A stretch of DNA of 64,000 bases from Photobacterium kagoshimensis (lineage in GTDB: Bacteria > Pseudomonadota > Gammaproteobacteria > Enterobacterales > Vibrionaceae). Every line of letters starts with the position of its first letter. Positions within the stretch are counted from its first letter, which is position 1. The notes beneath the pieces are model-generated. The model saw only the letters and a program-made list of their open reading frames with translations, had not been told where the DNA came from and searched no databases. Shown here one piece after another: positions 15,592 to 24,476 of this stretch. The stretch lies in the NCBI RefSeq assembly GCF_050337045.1, contig NZ_JAKJSO010000009.1, positions 434,001-498,000 on the forward strand. Direction: 5' to 3'. Both the position numbers and the translations under genes were made by a program.

Positions 15592-16005
15592 ATGAATCAG
15601 AAGTGGGCATTATTTTCATTTAAAGGGCGTATGCGCCGACGTGACTACTGGCTATATAGCTTACCAGTGTTATTCGTGACGATTCCCGTTTTTATCTATA
15701 GCTCCCCTGAGAATACAGGCTCGAACCCGATGGCAGACATATTAGCTATGGTGGTATTGGGGTTTGTTATGTGGGCATCCATGGCGCTTAATATTAAGCG
15801 CTTGCATGATCGTAACAAAAGCGGTTGGTGGGTTGTGGTGACTTTCCTGCCTTTAATTGGACCTATTTTTGCTTTAGTTGAATTAGGTATCTTAAAAGGC
15901 ACTGAGGGGGATAACCAATTTGGCCCTGATCCGAAAGGTGGCTCAAATACGCCACCATCACGCCCTAGCACTGATGACAAAGACAGTATGACCATTGAAA
16001 TGTAA
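15592..16005 (+). CDS. DUF805 family inner-membrane protein
   Basis: A 137-residue protein beginning MNQKWALFSFKGRMRRRDYW, the typical DUF805 opening with an aromatic-arginine motif. Three to four membrane spans follow, and the motif NIKRLHDRNKSGWW (about 64-77) is the family hallmark. The tail is polar and probably disordered. Function is unknown for the family. I chose the internal ATG at 15592, eight bases after the sohB stop; an upstream ATG at 15550 would overlap sohB. It is probably co-transcribed with sohB and ends at a terminator shared with yciN. Confidence 0.85.
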   Translation: MNQKWALFSFKGRMRRRDYWLYSLPVLFVTIPVFIYSSPENTGSNPMADILAMVVLGFVMWASMALNIKRLHDRNKSGWWVVVTFLPLIGPIFALVELGILKGTEGDNQFGPDPKGGSNTPPSRPSTDDKDSMTIEM

Positions 16006-16025
16006 TGGGCTTACTTTCTATAAAG

Positions 16026-16056
16026 AACCCGCCACAGTGATGTAGGCGGGTTTTTC
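16026..16056. terminator. Terminator between the DUF805 gene and yciN
   Basis: Hairpin AACCCGCC (16026-16033) / GGCGGGTT (16045-16052) followed by a T-run on the plus strand, with A residues on the opposite flank. It lies between convergent genes. Confidence 0.85.
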
Positions 16057-16080
16057 TTTAAGTGATGTGTCGCGCAGTTT

Positions 16081-16329
16081 TTAGTTTTCTAACGTAAACT
16101 TTGGCGAAAGCTGGTGGGCTAGGTATTTAAACATGTTAAAGACAGCGGTTGTTTTGGCTGTTGGTAAGCCGTTGTCATCAAGAAAATATTCACCTTTAAA
16201 GACCAATACGCCCTCTTTTTCTTCAACAGAGGTTGCACGCATACCTTCGAGAAAACCTTCGTGATCTTGAATTTCTTGATTAGCGATCATTAATAGGTCA
16301 TTAGATGAAATAGCAGTTTTGTCGCTCAT
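16081..16329 (-). CDS. yciN: YciN family protein (DUF2498)
   Basis: An 82-residue small soluble protein. The segment GVLVFKGEYFLDDNGLPTAK, continuing TTAVFNMFKYLAHQLS, is nearly the same as E. coli YciN, which sits in the same place between sohB and topA. The function is unknown. It stands alone on the minus strand, divergent from topA. Confidence 0.88.
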   Translation of the reverse strand: MSDKTAISSNDLLMIANQEIQDHEGFLEGMRATSVEEKEGVLVFKGEYFLDDNGLPTAKTTAVFNMFKYLAHQLSPKFTLEN

Positions 16330-16791
16330 AGTGAATGCTCTATATGGAAAGTTTCAAACCTCGCTAGTGTATGAATTATGCAAACAGAACTCAAACCCTT
16401 CGTTTATTAGTGTTTTTTTTCTTCTTAGGCTATAAGCTGTGCGCAAAACCAAATATGTCGCTGTTTTTATGTGAGCGGTTGCAAATATTTTTGGTAAAAA
16501 ATAGTCAAATCGTGGGATAGGTGGTAATCATTAGCGCCTTAAAGCTACCTCACGACGAGAAAAAGCGTCATAAAATCGCAAGAATATAGGTTTGATATAT
16601 CATTTAACCTATGCGTAACAACTGGGGAAGGGGCGAGCAATCAGCGCGTTTTCATTAAAAACCAGTTGACCTTCTTGTATAGTAGCCCAATATTGTAATA
16701 GCGTTGCGGTGCAAATTAATACGTTTTTTAGCGTCCAACCTTATGTTTTAATTATAGTTTTTTACGAGCACGAGGACGTAATAGAGTCATT
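16330..16791. other. Intergenic region upstream of topA and yciN
   Basis: 462 bases with no credible gene. It holds divergent promoters for yciN and topA. A TTGACC at 16666-16671 with weak downstream -10 candidates (AATATT or ATATTG at 16689-16695) is the best candidate for a topA promoter. As topA is expressed from several promoters in E. coli, more than one may be present. No strong palindrome was seen. Confidence 0.45.
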
Positions 16792-19443
16792 ATGGGTAAA
16801 TCTCTCGTTATTGTGGAGTCCCCTGCCAAAGCCAAGACGATTAATAAGTACTTGGGTAAGGACTTCATTGTAAAGTCAAGCGTTGGTCACGTTCGTGATT
16901 TGCCAACGGGTGCGCGTAGTACCGGCAAGAAAGCCGCAGCGACTTCAACCAAAGGGTTAAGTCCAGAAGAAAAAGCACGTATCAAGAAAGAAAAAGATCG
17001 TAAATCGCTGATCGGAAAAATGGGTGTTGACCCATATAACGATTGGGCGGCTCAGTACGAAGTGCTTCCTGGCAAAGAAAAAGTTGTTAACGAACTTCAA
17101 AAACTCGCCAAAGACGCTGACTACGTCTATCTCGCAACCGATTTGGACCGCGAAGGAGAAGCTATTGCGTGGCACCTTCGTGAGATCATCGGCGGCGATG
17201 ATGCACGTTACAAACGAGTGGTTTTCAACGAAATTACCAAAAATGCGATTCAACAGGCATTCGAACAGCCTGGTGAGTTGAACATTGATGGGGTTAATGC
17301 CCAGCAAGCGCGTCGATTCCTTGATCGCGTGGTTGGCTTTATGGTTTCTCCACTGTTGTGGAAAAAAGTCGCTCGTGGCTTATCCGCTGGTCGTGTTCAA
17401 TCAGTAGCGGTGAAGCTAATTGTTGAGCGCGAACGCGAAATCAAAGCATTCACACCGGAAGAGTTCTGGGATATTCACGCGAATACTCAAACTGTCGGTA
17501 GTGATGCGTTGCGTTTAATGGTGACACATCAGTCGGGTAAAGCGTTCCGTCCTGAAAACGAAACCGATACGATGGCTGCGAAGTCTGTGCTTGATAGCGC
17601 GACTTTCAAGGTGGCAGATCGTGAAGATCGCCCAACCAGCAGCAAACCATCAGCGCCTTACATTACCTCGACGCTACAGCAAGCGGCGAGTACACGTTTA
17701 GGTTATGGCGTTAAGCGTACCATGGGCCTTGCTCAGCGTTTGTATGAAGCGGGTTACATTACGTATATGCGTACTGACTCCACCAACCTTTCGAAAGAAG
17801 CGGTTGAGTCAGCACGTGAATTCATTGCTTCTGAGTACGGTGATAACTACCTACCAGAAAATGCCAATGTATACGGTAGCAAAGGCAATGCACAAGAAGC
17901 GCACGAAGCGATCCGTCCTTCAAGCGTTGAAGTGCAAGCTGAACACCTAGAAGGCATGGACCAAGATGCAGTTAAACTGTACGACCTAATTTGGCGTCAG
18001 TTTGTGGCATGTCAGATGGTACCTGCTAAGTACGACTCAAGCACAATTACAGTATCGGCTGCTGACTTTACGCTGAAAGCGAAAGGCCGCACCATGCGTT
18101 TTGCAGGTTGGACACATGTACAGCGTCCGTCTGGTAAGAACGAAGATACTACACTGCCTATGGTGCACGTTGGCGATACATTAACGTTAACTGAGCTTGA
18201 GCCTAAGCAACACTTCACTAAGCCGCCAGCACGCTTTACAGAAGCTGCATTGGTTAAAGAGCTTGAGAAGCGTGGTATTGGTCGTCCGTCAACGTATGCG
18301 TCTATCATTTCTACGATTCAAGATCGTGGTTATGTCCGTGTTGATATGCGTCGTTTCTTTGCCGAGAAGATGGGTGAAATCGTTTCAGACCGTTTGGACC
18401 AGTCGTTTGCTGATCTGATGGACTTTGACTTCACTGCTCGCATGGAAGGCAACCTAGATAAAATCGCAGAAGGCGAGAAGAACTGGAAACAAGTGCTTGA
18501 TCAGTTCTTCAGTGACTTCACCGCTGAGCTTGAGAAAGCAGAGCTTGATGAAAACGAAGGCGGCATGAAGCCAAACAATATCGTTGAAACCGATATTGAA
18601 TGTCCAACATGTTCGCGCCCTATGGGGATTCGTACCGCATCAACGGGTGTGTTCCTTGGTTGTACTGGCTACGCATTGCCACCGAAAGAGCGTTGTAAAA
18701 CAACGATCAACTTAGGTGATGAAGATGGCATTGTTAACGTACTTGAAGAAGACGTTGAAACAGCCGCATTGCGCGCCAAAAAACGTTGTCCTAAGTGTGA
18801 CACTGCGATGGACGCTTACTTAATCGACCAAGATCGTAAATTACACGTTTGTGGTAATAACCCAAGCTGTGATGGTTACATCGTCGAGAAAGGTGAGTTT
18901 GTTCTTAAAGGCTATGACGGCCCAGTTATCGAATGTGATAAGTGTGGTTCTGATATGGAGCTTAAGAACGGCCGTTTCGGTAAGTACATGGGTTGTACAA
19001 GTGACGATTGTAAGAACACACGTAAGATCCTTAAAAACGGTGAGATCGCACCACCGAAAGAAGATCCAGTTCACTTACCTGAACTACCGTGTTCGCAAGA
19101 TCCTGATGCATACTTTGTGCTACGTGATGGTGCCTCTGGTCTATTCATGGCGGCAAGTACTTTCCCTAAATCGCGTGAAACACGTGCGCCATTAGTGGAA
19201 GAGCTGGTTCGCTTTAAAGACCGCCTGTCGCCTAAGTTCACTTACCTGACGGATGCACCAACGGAAGACCCAGATGGTCGCCCAACGGTTGTTCGTTTTA
19301 GTCGCAAGACGAAAGAGAACTACGTGCGTTCAGAAGTGGATGGTAAGCCATCTGGCTGGACGGGTTTATACATTGACGGTAAGTGGGAAATTACCGACAA
19401 GCGTAAAAAGCCAAAGAAAGAAAAAGAAGATAAAGCGGAGTAA
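16792..19443 (+). CDS. topA: DNA topoisomerase I
   Basis: An 883-residue type IA topoisomerase that relaxes negative supercoils. The TOPRIM domain carries LVIVESPAKAKTI (4-16) and the metal motif ATDLDREGEAIAWHL (about 115-129). The active-site Tyr is in GYITYMRTDSTNLS (about 320-333). Three C-terminal zinc-ribbon motifs follow, each with four Cys: CPTC...CTGY...C (about 602-635), CPKC...CGNNPSC (about 664-695) and CDKC...CTSDDC (about 713-740). A basic ribbon tail ends in KKPKKEKEDK. Length and domain set match the proteobacterial enzyme. It ends at a strong terminator. Confidence 0.97.
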   Translation: MGKSLVIVESPAKAKTINKYLGKDFIVKSSVGHVRDLPTGARSTGKKAAATSTKGLSPEEKARIKKEKDRKSLIGKMGVDPYNDWAAQYEVLPGKEKVVNELQKLAKDADYVYLATDLDREGEAIAWHLREIIGGDDARYKRVVFNEITKNAIQQAFEQPGELNIDGVNAQQARRFLDRVVGFMVSPLLWKKVARGLSAGRVQSVAVKLIVEREREIKAFTPEEFWDIHANTQTVGSDALRLMVTHQSGKAFRPENETDTMAAKSVLDSATFKVADREDRPTSSKPSAPYITSTLQQAASTRLGYGVKRTMGLAQRLYEAGYITYMRTDSTNLSKEAVESAREFIASEYGDNYLPENANVYGSKGNAQEAHEAIRPSSVEVQAEHLEGMDQDAVKLYDLIWRQFVACQMVPAKYDSSTITVSAADFTLKAKGRTMRFAGWTHVQRPSGKNEDTTLPMVHVGDTLTLTELEPKQHFTKPPARFTEAALVKELEKRGIGRPSTYASIISTIQDRGYVRVDMRRFFAEKMGEIVSDRLDQSFADLMDFDFTARMEGNLDKIAEGEKNWKQVLDQFFSDFTAELEKAELDENEGGMKPNNIVETDIECPTCSRPMGIRTASTGVFLGCTGYALPPKERCKTTINLGDEDGIVNVLEEDVETAALRAKKRCPKCDTAMDAYLIDQDRKLHVCGNNPSCDGYIVEKGEFVLKGYDGPVIECDKCGSDMELKNGRFGKYMGCTSDDCKNTRKILKNGEIAPPKEDPVHLPELPCSQDPDAYFVLRDGASGLFMAASTFPKSRETRAPLVEELVRFKDRLSPKFTYLTDAPTEDPDGRPTVVRFSRKTKENYVRSEVDGKPSGWTGLYIDGKWEITDKRKKPKKEKEDKAE

Positions 19444-19458
19444 TCCGTTTTCGCTCTG

Positions 19459-19487
19459 ATAAAAAAACCGCCGGCTGGCGGTTTTTT
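19459..19487 (+). terminator. Terminator after topA
   Basis: A-rich left flank, stem ACCGCC / GGCGGT with a GGCT loop and a T7 run at 19481-19487, 16 bases after the topA stop codon. Confidence 0.9.
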
Positions 19488-19501
19488 TGTGGCTAAAATT
19501 C

Positions 19502-19565
19502 AAACCTAGAAACCTAGAAACCTAGAAACCTAGAAACCTAGAAACCTAGAAACCTAGAAACCTAG
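19502..19565. repeat. Eight perfect tandem copies of the octamer AAACCTAG
   Basis: Exactly 64 bases consisting of eight identical 8-bp units. It begins about 15 bases after the topA terminator and ends three bases before the miaE stop codon. Each unit contains CTAG, a tetranucleotide usually scarce in enterobacteria-like genomes. Perfect identity between units suggests recent expansion by slipped-strand mispairing. It lies outside reading frames, so copy-number change would not shift a frame. Confidence 0.98.
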
Positions 19566-19568
19566 AGC

Positions 19569-20324
19569 TTAGGCCGGTGTGCCGCTATGGAATTTAAAAT
19601 CGGTATCAGGTGAGGTAATAAGGTCGGCTTCAACACGTGCAAAGTAGGCCACTCGCTCTGAGATATCCTTGCCCGCAATTTGTTCTGCTAGCGTGAGATA
19701 GTCTTGATAGTGGCGCGCTTCAGAGCGCAACAACGAGATATAAAATTTCGCTATGTCCTCATCAAGGTGCGGTGCCAGTTTGGCAAAACGCTCGCAGGAA
19801 CGGGCTTCAATGAAAGCACCAATAATCAGCTTATCGATCAGGGCCTCAGGTTCGTAACTGGTAACGTGCTTGATAAGCCCTTTAGCATAGCGGCCTGCAT
19901 CGATCAGCTCATAGTTAACGCCTTTCTTTTCCATGAGCTCTAGCACTTGATAGAAGTGGTGTAGCTCTTCTCTAATCAGCAAGACCATCTTATCGATCAA
20001 ATCTTGGCTATAAGCACAATCAGCACGCGGTGTGATTTGCTTTGATGCGTTGCTTTTACCGCGAAGAGAGGCAAGGGTACCTGTTTTTTTGTAAGCCAAG
20101 GCTTCATAAGGTTTCACCCAGTCTGCAAGCTGTTGTGCGCTTTCTTTGTCGACCGCATATTTACGAATAAGGAAGATCGCACTTTGTGCGGCTTTGAGCT
20201 CGCATAGCATGTGGTCACGTAAAATAACGGAAAGATTCTCTGGCTTACGTGCTTCATTAATCCAAGCGTCGGGTGTAGAGGCTTTAAGAAAGAGGTTTAT
20301 AGGCGTTAATAGTTCTGAAATCAT
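19569..20324 (-). CDS. miaE: tRNA-(ms2io6A37) hydroxylase MiaE
   Basis: A 251-residue ferritin-like di-iron monooxygenase that hydroxylates the isopentenyl group of 2-methylthio-isopentenyladenosine at tRNA position 37. The carboxylate/His ligand helices are visible: DHMLCELKAAQSAIF, LIREELHHFYQVLEL (E-x2-H), FIEARSCERFAKL and LRSEARHYQDYL (E-x2-H). Start chosen at 20324 because MISELLTPINLFLK corresponds to the family N-terminus; an upstream ATG pair at 20366/20363 would add 14 residues, and neither has a convincing ribosome-binding site. The gene is absent from E. coli K-12 and here lies between topA and cysB. Confidence 0.9.
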   Translation of the reverse strand: MISELLTPINLFLKASTPDAWINEARKPENLSVILRDHMLCELKAAQSAIFLIRKYAVDKESAQQLADWVKPYEALAYKKTGTLASLRGKSNASKQITPRADCAYSQDLIDKMVLLIREELHHFYQVLELMEKKGVNYELIDAGRYAKGLIKHVTSYEPEALIDKLIIGAFIEARSCERFAKLAPHLDEDIAKFYISLLRSEARHYQDYLTLAEQIAGKDISERVAYFARVEADLITSPDTDFKFHSGTPA

Positions 20325-20418
20325 GAGCTTATTATAAGAGGCTGCTGCTATATAAGGTTTCATCATATCACAGGAGTGGAAAGAAAGAATAAGAGGCTAA
20401 GCGGGGATTAAAGGCAAT

Positions 20419-20446
20419 AAAAAAGGCCGCTAAGCGACCTTTTTAA
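20419..20446 (-). terminator. Terminator after the coiled-coil membrane protein gene
   Basis: On the minus strand AAAAAGGtCGC / GCGGCCTTTTTT forms a hairpin ending in T residues, about 20 bases after the stop at 20464. Confidence 0.8.
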
Positions 20447-20463
20447 AGAGGAAGAAAAGTGGT

Positions 20464-21249
20464 TTACCACTTCTTCTTTGGTTGGAACAAGACATCAAGA
20501 TCATCTTGATCTTTGTTCAGCATCTGCTGGCGTTCTTGTTCTTGCGTTGCTGATTGGCTGTTATCTATCTCGTTCAGCATCATCTGTAGTTTTTCACGTG
20601 CTTGGTTAGCATAGTTGTCATTTTTGCTAGCAAGTACATCAATGCCTTTTTTCAGTAACTGTTTCGCGGTACCAAGCTGGCGCTTCATGCGAGCTTCATT
20701 GGCGCGTTTAACAACATTTTCAATGTTAATGCGCAGCTGGATGCCTTCAAGGCGAGCGTTTTCAGCTACAAATGCTTGAGTCGCAAAACGGCCCTTACTG
20801 TGTTCATTTTTAACTACCGTCTTCAAGCGCTTGACCAGTTGCAGCATGCCTAAGGCTTGTTTATCTGTAGTTGGTGTCTTAAACGTTGCCACATCTGCGT
20901 TAGAGTAGTTTTGTTGCAAATGTTGGATTTGCTGAGTGACATTAGAGACACGCGCGGGTAGCGATTTATCCGAAGGATCGGCTTCATGCATGCTTTGCAA
21001 GGCGTACATAATCCGTTGGTTCAAACAAACAAGTAGCTCTTTGCTGTAGGGCATATGATGAGCATTACCGATTAAATCTTCGGTCGCATCAATAATGGCA
21101 ATATGCTTGGCAAGCTCTTGGTGTTTAACACTTTCAACACGTTGGCGATACTGAATGATGATGTTATACCCAACAATCAAAATCAGTAATAAGGCAACCA
21201 AACCTATTACTAAAGGTAAGCTCATAAGATAATCAAATTTCCGTAACAT
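20464..21249 (-). CDS. Single-span membrane protein with coiled-coil cytoplasmic domain, unknown function
   Basis: About 261 residues. One membrane span lies near the N-terminus (about 10-33, LPLVIGLVALLLILIVGYNI). A long, mostly helical and charged region follows, with coiled-coil character (about 35-65, 95-130 and 150-245). The end is DLDVLFQPKKKW. There are no catalytic motifs. I take the ATG at 21249; a TTG-GTG pair at 21276/21273 would add nine residues. I do not recognise a named family. Its topology, single anchor plus helical rod, suggests scaffolding or a partner-binding role, but this is inference. It sits between miaE and a diguanylate cyclase, in the segment inserted between topA and cysB. 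Confidence 0.65.
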   Translation of the reverse strand: MLRKFDYLMSLPLVIGLVALLLILIVGYNIIIQYRQRVESVKHQELAKHIAIIDATEDLIGNAHHMPYSKELLVCLNQRIMYALQSMHEADPSDKSLPARVSNVTQQIQHLQQNYSNADVATFKTPTTDKQALGMLQLVKRLKTVVKNEHSKGRFATQAFVAENARLEGIQLRINIENVVKRANEARMKRQLGTAKQLLKKGIDVLASKNDNYANQAREKLQMMLNEIDNSQSATQEQERQQMLNKDQDDLDVLFQPKKKW

Positions 21250-21481
21250 TTGTCGTAAGGGTATAAGATACACCAACTGGCAGAATGGTGATAGCCGAAG
21301 GTAGAAAAATGCTAGGTGAATATAACGAATTTAGGCTTTTTTGAACTAGATCGATAGTTGTTACTCATGGTTGCGTGTTTTTACTTATCTCTATTAATAA
21401 TTAGCACCGTACTTTTCTACGTCGCGTATATAAAAATACTACAGAGTGCTTATTTATGTTGTGCATAATTACTGTTGCCAG

Positions 21482-23125
21482 CTATCCTGCAACATATTGA
21501 TTTCTTCCACCATTTTTTGCTTGATAAAGGCAAGAGTCTACTCTTGTTAAGACGCTCGAAATAGAGTCATTTGATCTAAACTCTGTAACGCCTAAACTTA
21601 CAGTCACTTGTTGCTCAGAGGTAAAAACTAGTTCAGCTGTTAACTTGCGTAGCTTCTCTGCTAATTGCTTTGCGTTGGTTAATGTCATTTGTGGGCAGAT
21701 AAGTAAAAATTCTTCTCCTCCCCAGCGTCCGAGAATATCGGTATTGCGCAGATGGGTCGTCAATGTGTTGGATAGACGTTTCAATACTTGATCGCCCGCA
21801 TGGTGGCCATAGTTATCATTGATGTGCTTAAAGTGATCAATATCTAACATAATGATGCAAAAAGGCGTTTTATACCTTTTTAAGCGGTTTTGTTCTTTTT
21901 GTAATACGTCATTGAGCTTACGGCGATTGTAGAGACCGGTAAGTTGATCTCGCTCAGCCAAAGCGCACAGAGCTTGATTCTTTTCGGCTAATCTATTGTT
22001 GATTGAATCGATTTCTTGATTAGCTTGTTGAAGTTGTAAGTTTCGTTGGTACAAAGCTTCTTGGGTGAGGTGAATGACTTCTTTAGCAATGACGCCAACT
22101 TCATTGTCTGGGAAAGTTATTCTATTTTCTGGCGGAGTGAGCCCTCGAGTTATGTGTTGGACGTGTTTTTTAAGTCGAATTAAAGGAGAAGATATGACTA
22201 GGCTAAGCCAAGAACTATAAATAAAGGTAGCAGTTAGAGCTATTGTTGCTAATAGTGCGATGTGAATCATAACTTGAATGACGATTGGCTGGATAATTTC
22301 ACTATGCGCAACTTCAGTAAAAAGTAACCAGCCGGTTCCATTAATTTTACTATAGTACGCAGTTTTATTTATATTACCCTCTTTATAATTTATGTTACCT
22401 TTGTCTTTATTTTTCCATTCTAAATGGTTATGCGCACACTTTAGTGTTGTTGTTATTTTTGTTACATTAGGGTGAGCAATAATATTGCCATCTAAGTCAG
22501 TGATAAAGCTTACGGATGAATTATATAAAATTGTTTTTGTAGCTAGTAATTCAGTCACTGTCTTTAGTGAACTATCTATCGCTACTACTCCAAACTGATT
22601 ATTGGCATCGGTAAACGCTTTCCCTGTAGAGATTAGCCAGTCATTAGTGATTGCATCTTGGTAAGGCAAGCCAATTGAAATGTTTGGTGCTTTTTCAACG
22701 GCATAGGTGAACCAGGCCTGATTTGTAGGTTTAAATCCTTCAGGGAGCGGACCATCGTTAATAAGTAGTAAATTGTTAGCGTAGGCGGAATATAGGTGAG
22801 TTATCTTAGAATTTGAGTTTTGTATGTTTTGGTAATAGTTCAATAGCTTTTTTTTGTCAATTTTCTGATCAAGAGAAGCATTTCTCACATAGTTCGTTTC
22901 AGAAAGCGATGTCACAATATGACTCATTTCATTAAAGTGACCAGCAATGATGTGATTAGTGGACTCGTTATGAAGTTTTATTACTTGATTAACTCTTATC
23001 TTTTCTGATTTAAAGAGCAGTAACCCCATTAAGCAAGCCATACCAAGCAATAACACAACTGAATATATCATGCTGCTTCGAAATACTTCTTTTTTTATTG
23101 TATTACTATTGTCAATATTAGCCAT
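21482..23125 (-). CDS. Membrane-bound diguanylate cyclase with periplasmic Cache sensor
   Basis: A 547-residue signalling protein. Membrane span 1 (about 17-35) is followed by a periplasmic double-Cache type sensor (about 40-275; FGVVAIDSSLKTVTELL and SFITDLDGNIIAHP are typical). Span 2 (about 283-305), a HAMP-like linker and coiled coil (about 310-385) lead to a C-terminal GGDEF domain (about 390-545). The active site reads RWGGEEFLLICP, intact, and RNTD five residues before it is the c-di-GMP inhibitory I-site. It is therefore predicted to make c-di-GMP from GTP in response to a small periplasmic ligand that cannot be read from sequence. The gene, especially its sensor half, is visibly more AT-rich than its neighbours. 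Confidence 0.9.
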   Translation of the reverse strand: MANIDNSNTIKKEVFRSSMIYSVVLLLGMACLMGLLLFKSEKIRVNQVIKLHNESTNHIIAGHFNEMSHIVTSLSETNYVRNASLDQKIDKKKLLNYYQNIQNSNSKITHLYSAYANNLLLINDGPLPEGFKPTNQAWFTYAVEKAPNISIGLPYQDAITNDWLISTGKAFTDANNQFGVVAIDSSLKTVTELLATKTILYNSSVSFITDLDGNIIAHPNVTKITTTLKCAHNHLEWKNKDKGNINYKEGNINKTAYYSKINGTGWLLFTEVAHSEIIQPIVIQVMIHIALLATIALTATFIYSSWLSLVISSPLIRLKKHVQHITRGLTPPENRITFPDNEVGVIAKEVIHLTQEALYQRNLQLQQANQEIDSINNRLAEKNQALCALAERDQLTGLYNRRKLNDVLQKEQNRLKRYKTPFCIIMLDIDHFKHINDNYGHHAGDQVLKRLSNTLTTHLRNTDILGRWGGEEFLLICPQMTLTNAKQLAEKLRKLTAELVFTSEQQVTVSLGVTEFRSNDSISSVLTRVDSCLYQAKNGGRNQYVAG

Positions 23126-23372
23126 TGAAATTATTGCTCATTGATGCGATTGGTTTAATGTGATACTGGTTATTTTATAAATGAATTTTAAAAAGAAAAA
23201 AAGCCCTGAATTTAAATAAAACGCTCAATACCGTCTAGCTTGTCATAATGTTCATATTTATAGAGCAAAAAGCTATAAGTAATGCTATGAAAACGTAACG
23301 AAACGATATATAACAATACGAAAGACATGGTTGCACTGATATGATGTAACGGACTATAGGTTAGGCGGTACC

Positions 23373-24347
23373 ATGAAATTACAACAATTACGCTACATAG
23401 TTGAAGTTGTGAACCACAACTTGAATGTGTCAGCGACAGCAGAAAATTTATATACCTCTCAGCCCGGTATTAGTAAGCAGGTACGCTTACTGGAAGATGA
23501 GCTGGGTATCCAAATATTTGAACGTAGCGGTAAACACCTGACCAAGGTGACTACAGCGGGTGAAGAAATAGTACGTATTTCGCGCGATATTTTATCACGG
23601 GTTGAAAGCATTAAATCTGTCGCAGGTGAACACACTCACCCTGAGATGGGGACGCTAAATATTGCTACGACACATACGCAAGCACGTTATGCGCTACCTC
23701 AAGTGATCCAAGGTTTTACTGCCCGTTATCCTAAAGTGTCGCTACACATGCATCAGGGGACGCCATCGCAAATTGCCGATGCAGTAGGTAAAGGCACCAC
23801 CGACTTTGCAATCGCAACGGAAGCGCTTCACCTTTATCAAGATATGATCATGTTGCCGTGCTACCACTGGAATCGATCTATTGTGGTAAAGGCCGATCAC
23901 CCATTAGCGCAAAAAGACAATATTACTATTCATGATTTGGCAGCATATTCATTAGTCACTTATGTGTTTGGCTTTACGGGCCGTTCTGAGTTGGACAGCG
24001 CATTTAATCGTTCGGGGTTAACGCCGCGCATTGTCTTTACGGCGACCGATGCAGATGTGATTAAAACCTATGTCCGATTAGGCATCGGGGTTGGTGTAAT
24101 TGCGAGCATGGCGATGGATCCTGCCACAGACACAGATCTTGTTGCGATTGATGCCAGCCATATTTTTGAAGCCAGCACGACGAAAATTGGCTTCAAGAAG
24201 GGAACTTTCCTTCGCTCTTATATGTACGACTTTATGGAGCGCTTTGCTCCGCACTTAACGCGAAATGTGGTTGATCAAGCCGTTGCGCTGAAAACAAATG
24301 CTGAAATTGAAAGCATGTTTGCCAGTATGGAACTCCCTGTTCGTTAG
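23373..24347 (+). CDS. cysB: CysB, LysR-type regulator of the cysteine regulon
   Basis: A 324-residue LysR-type regulator whose HTH MKLQQLRYIVEVVNHNLNVS, then TAENLYTSQPGISKQVRLLE, is characteristic of CysB. In relatives it activates sulfate uptake and cysteine biosynthesis genes when bound to N-acetylserine. The effector domain shows TTHTQARYALP (about 100-110), which includes inducer-contacting Thr residues in the enteric protein, and the length is exactly the enteric 324. In E. coli it follows topA directly; here three genes intervene. A terminator follows at 24389. Confidence 0.95.
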   Translation: MKLQQLRYIVEVVNHNLNVSATAENLYTSQPGISKQVRLLEDELGIQIFERSGKHLTKVTTAGEEIVRISRDILSRVESIKSVAGEHTHPEMGTLNIATTHTQARYALPQVIQGFTARYPKVSLHMHQGTPSQIADAVGKGTTDFAIATEALHLYQDMIMLPCYHWNRSIVVKADHPLAQKDNITIHDLAAYSLVTYVFGFTGRSELDSAFNRSGLTPRIVFTATDADVIKTYVRLGIGVGVIASMAMDPATDTDLVAIDASHIFEASTTKIGFKKGTFLRSYMYDFMERFAPHLTRNVVDQAVALKTNAEIESMFASMELPVR

Positions 24348-24388
24348 CGTGAATGTGTTTGTCTCAACCTGAGATACGTTGACGGTTT

Positions 24389-24421
24389 AAGGCTATTCAC
24401 TATGGTGTGTAGCCTTTTTTA
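24389..24421 (+). terminator. Terminator after cysB
   Basis: Hairpin GGCTATTCAC / GTGTGTAGCC (two mismatches) followed by T6, about 40 bases after the cysB stop. Confidence 0.75.
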
Positions 24422-24476
24422 TTTCCGTGGTTGAGGTAGACTAAGCGCCCAGTGTTTTCTCTATAGAATTGCTTTT

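Noticed and set aside
19502..19565. Octamer array considered as a CRISPR remnant or phase-variation switch inside a gene
   Set aside because: Units are only 8 bp with no spacers, and the array lies outside both flanking reading frames, so it cannot be CRISPR and cannot shift a coding frame.
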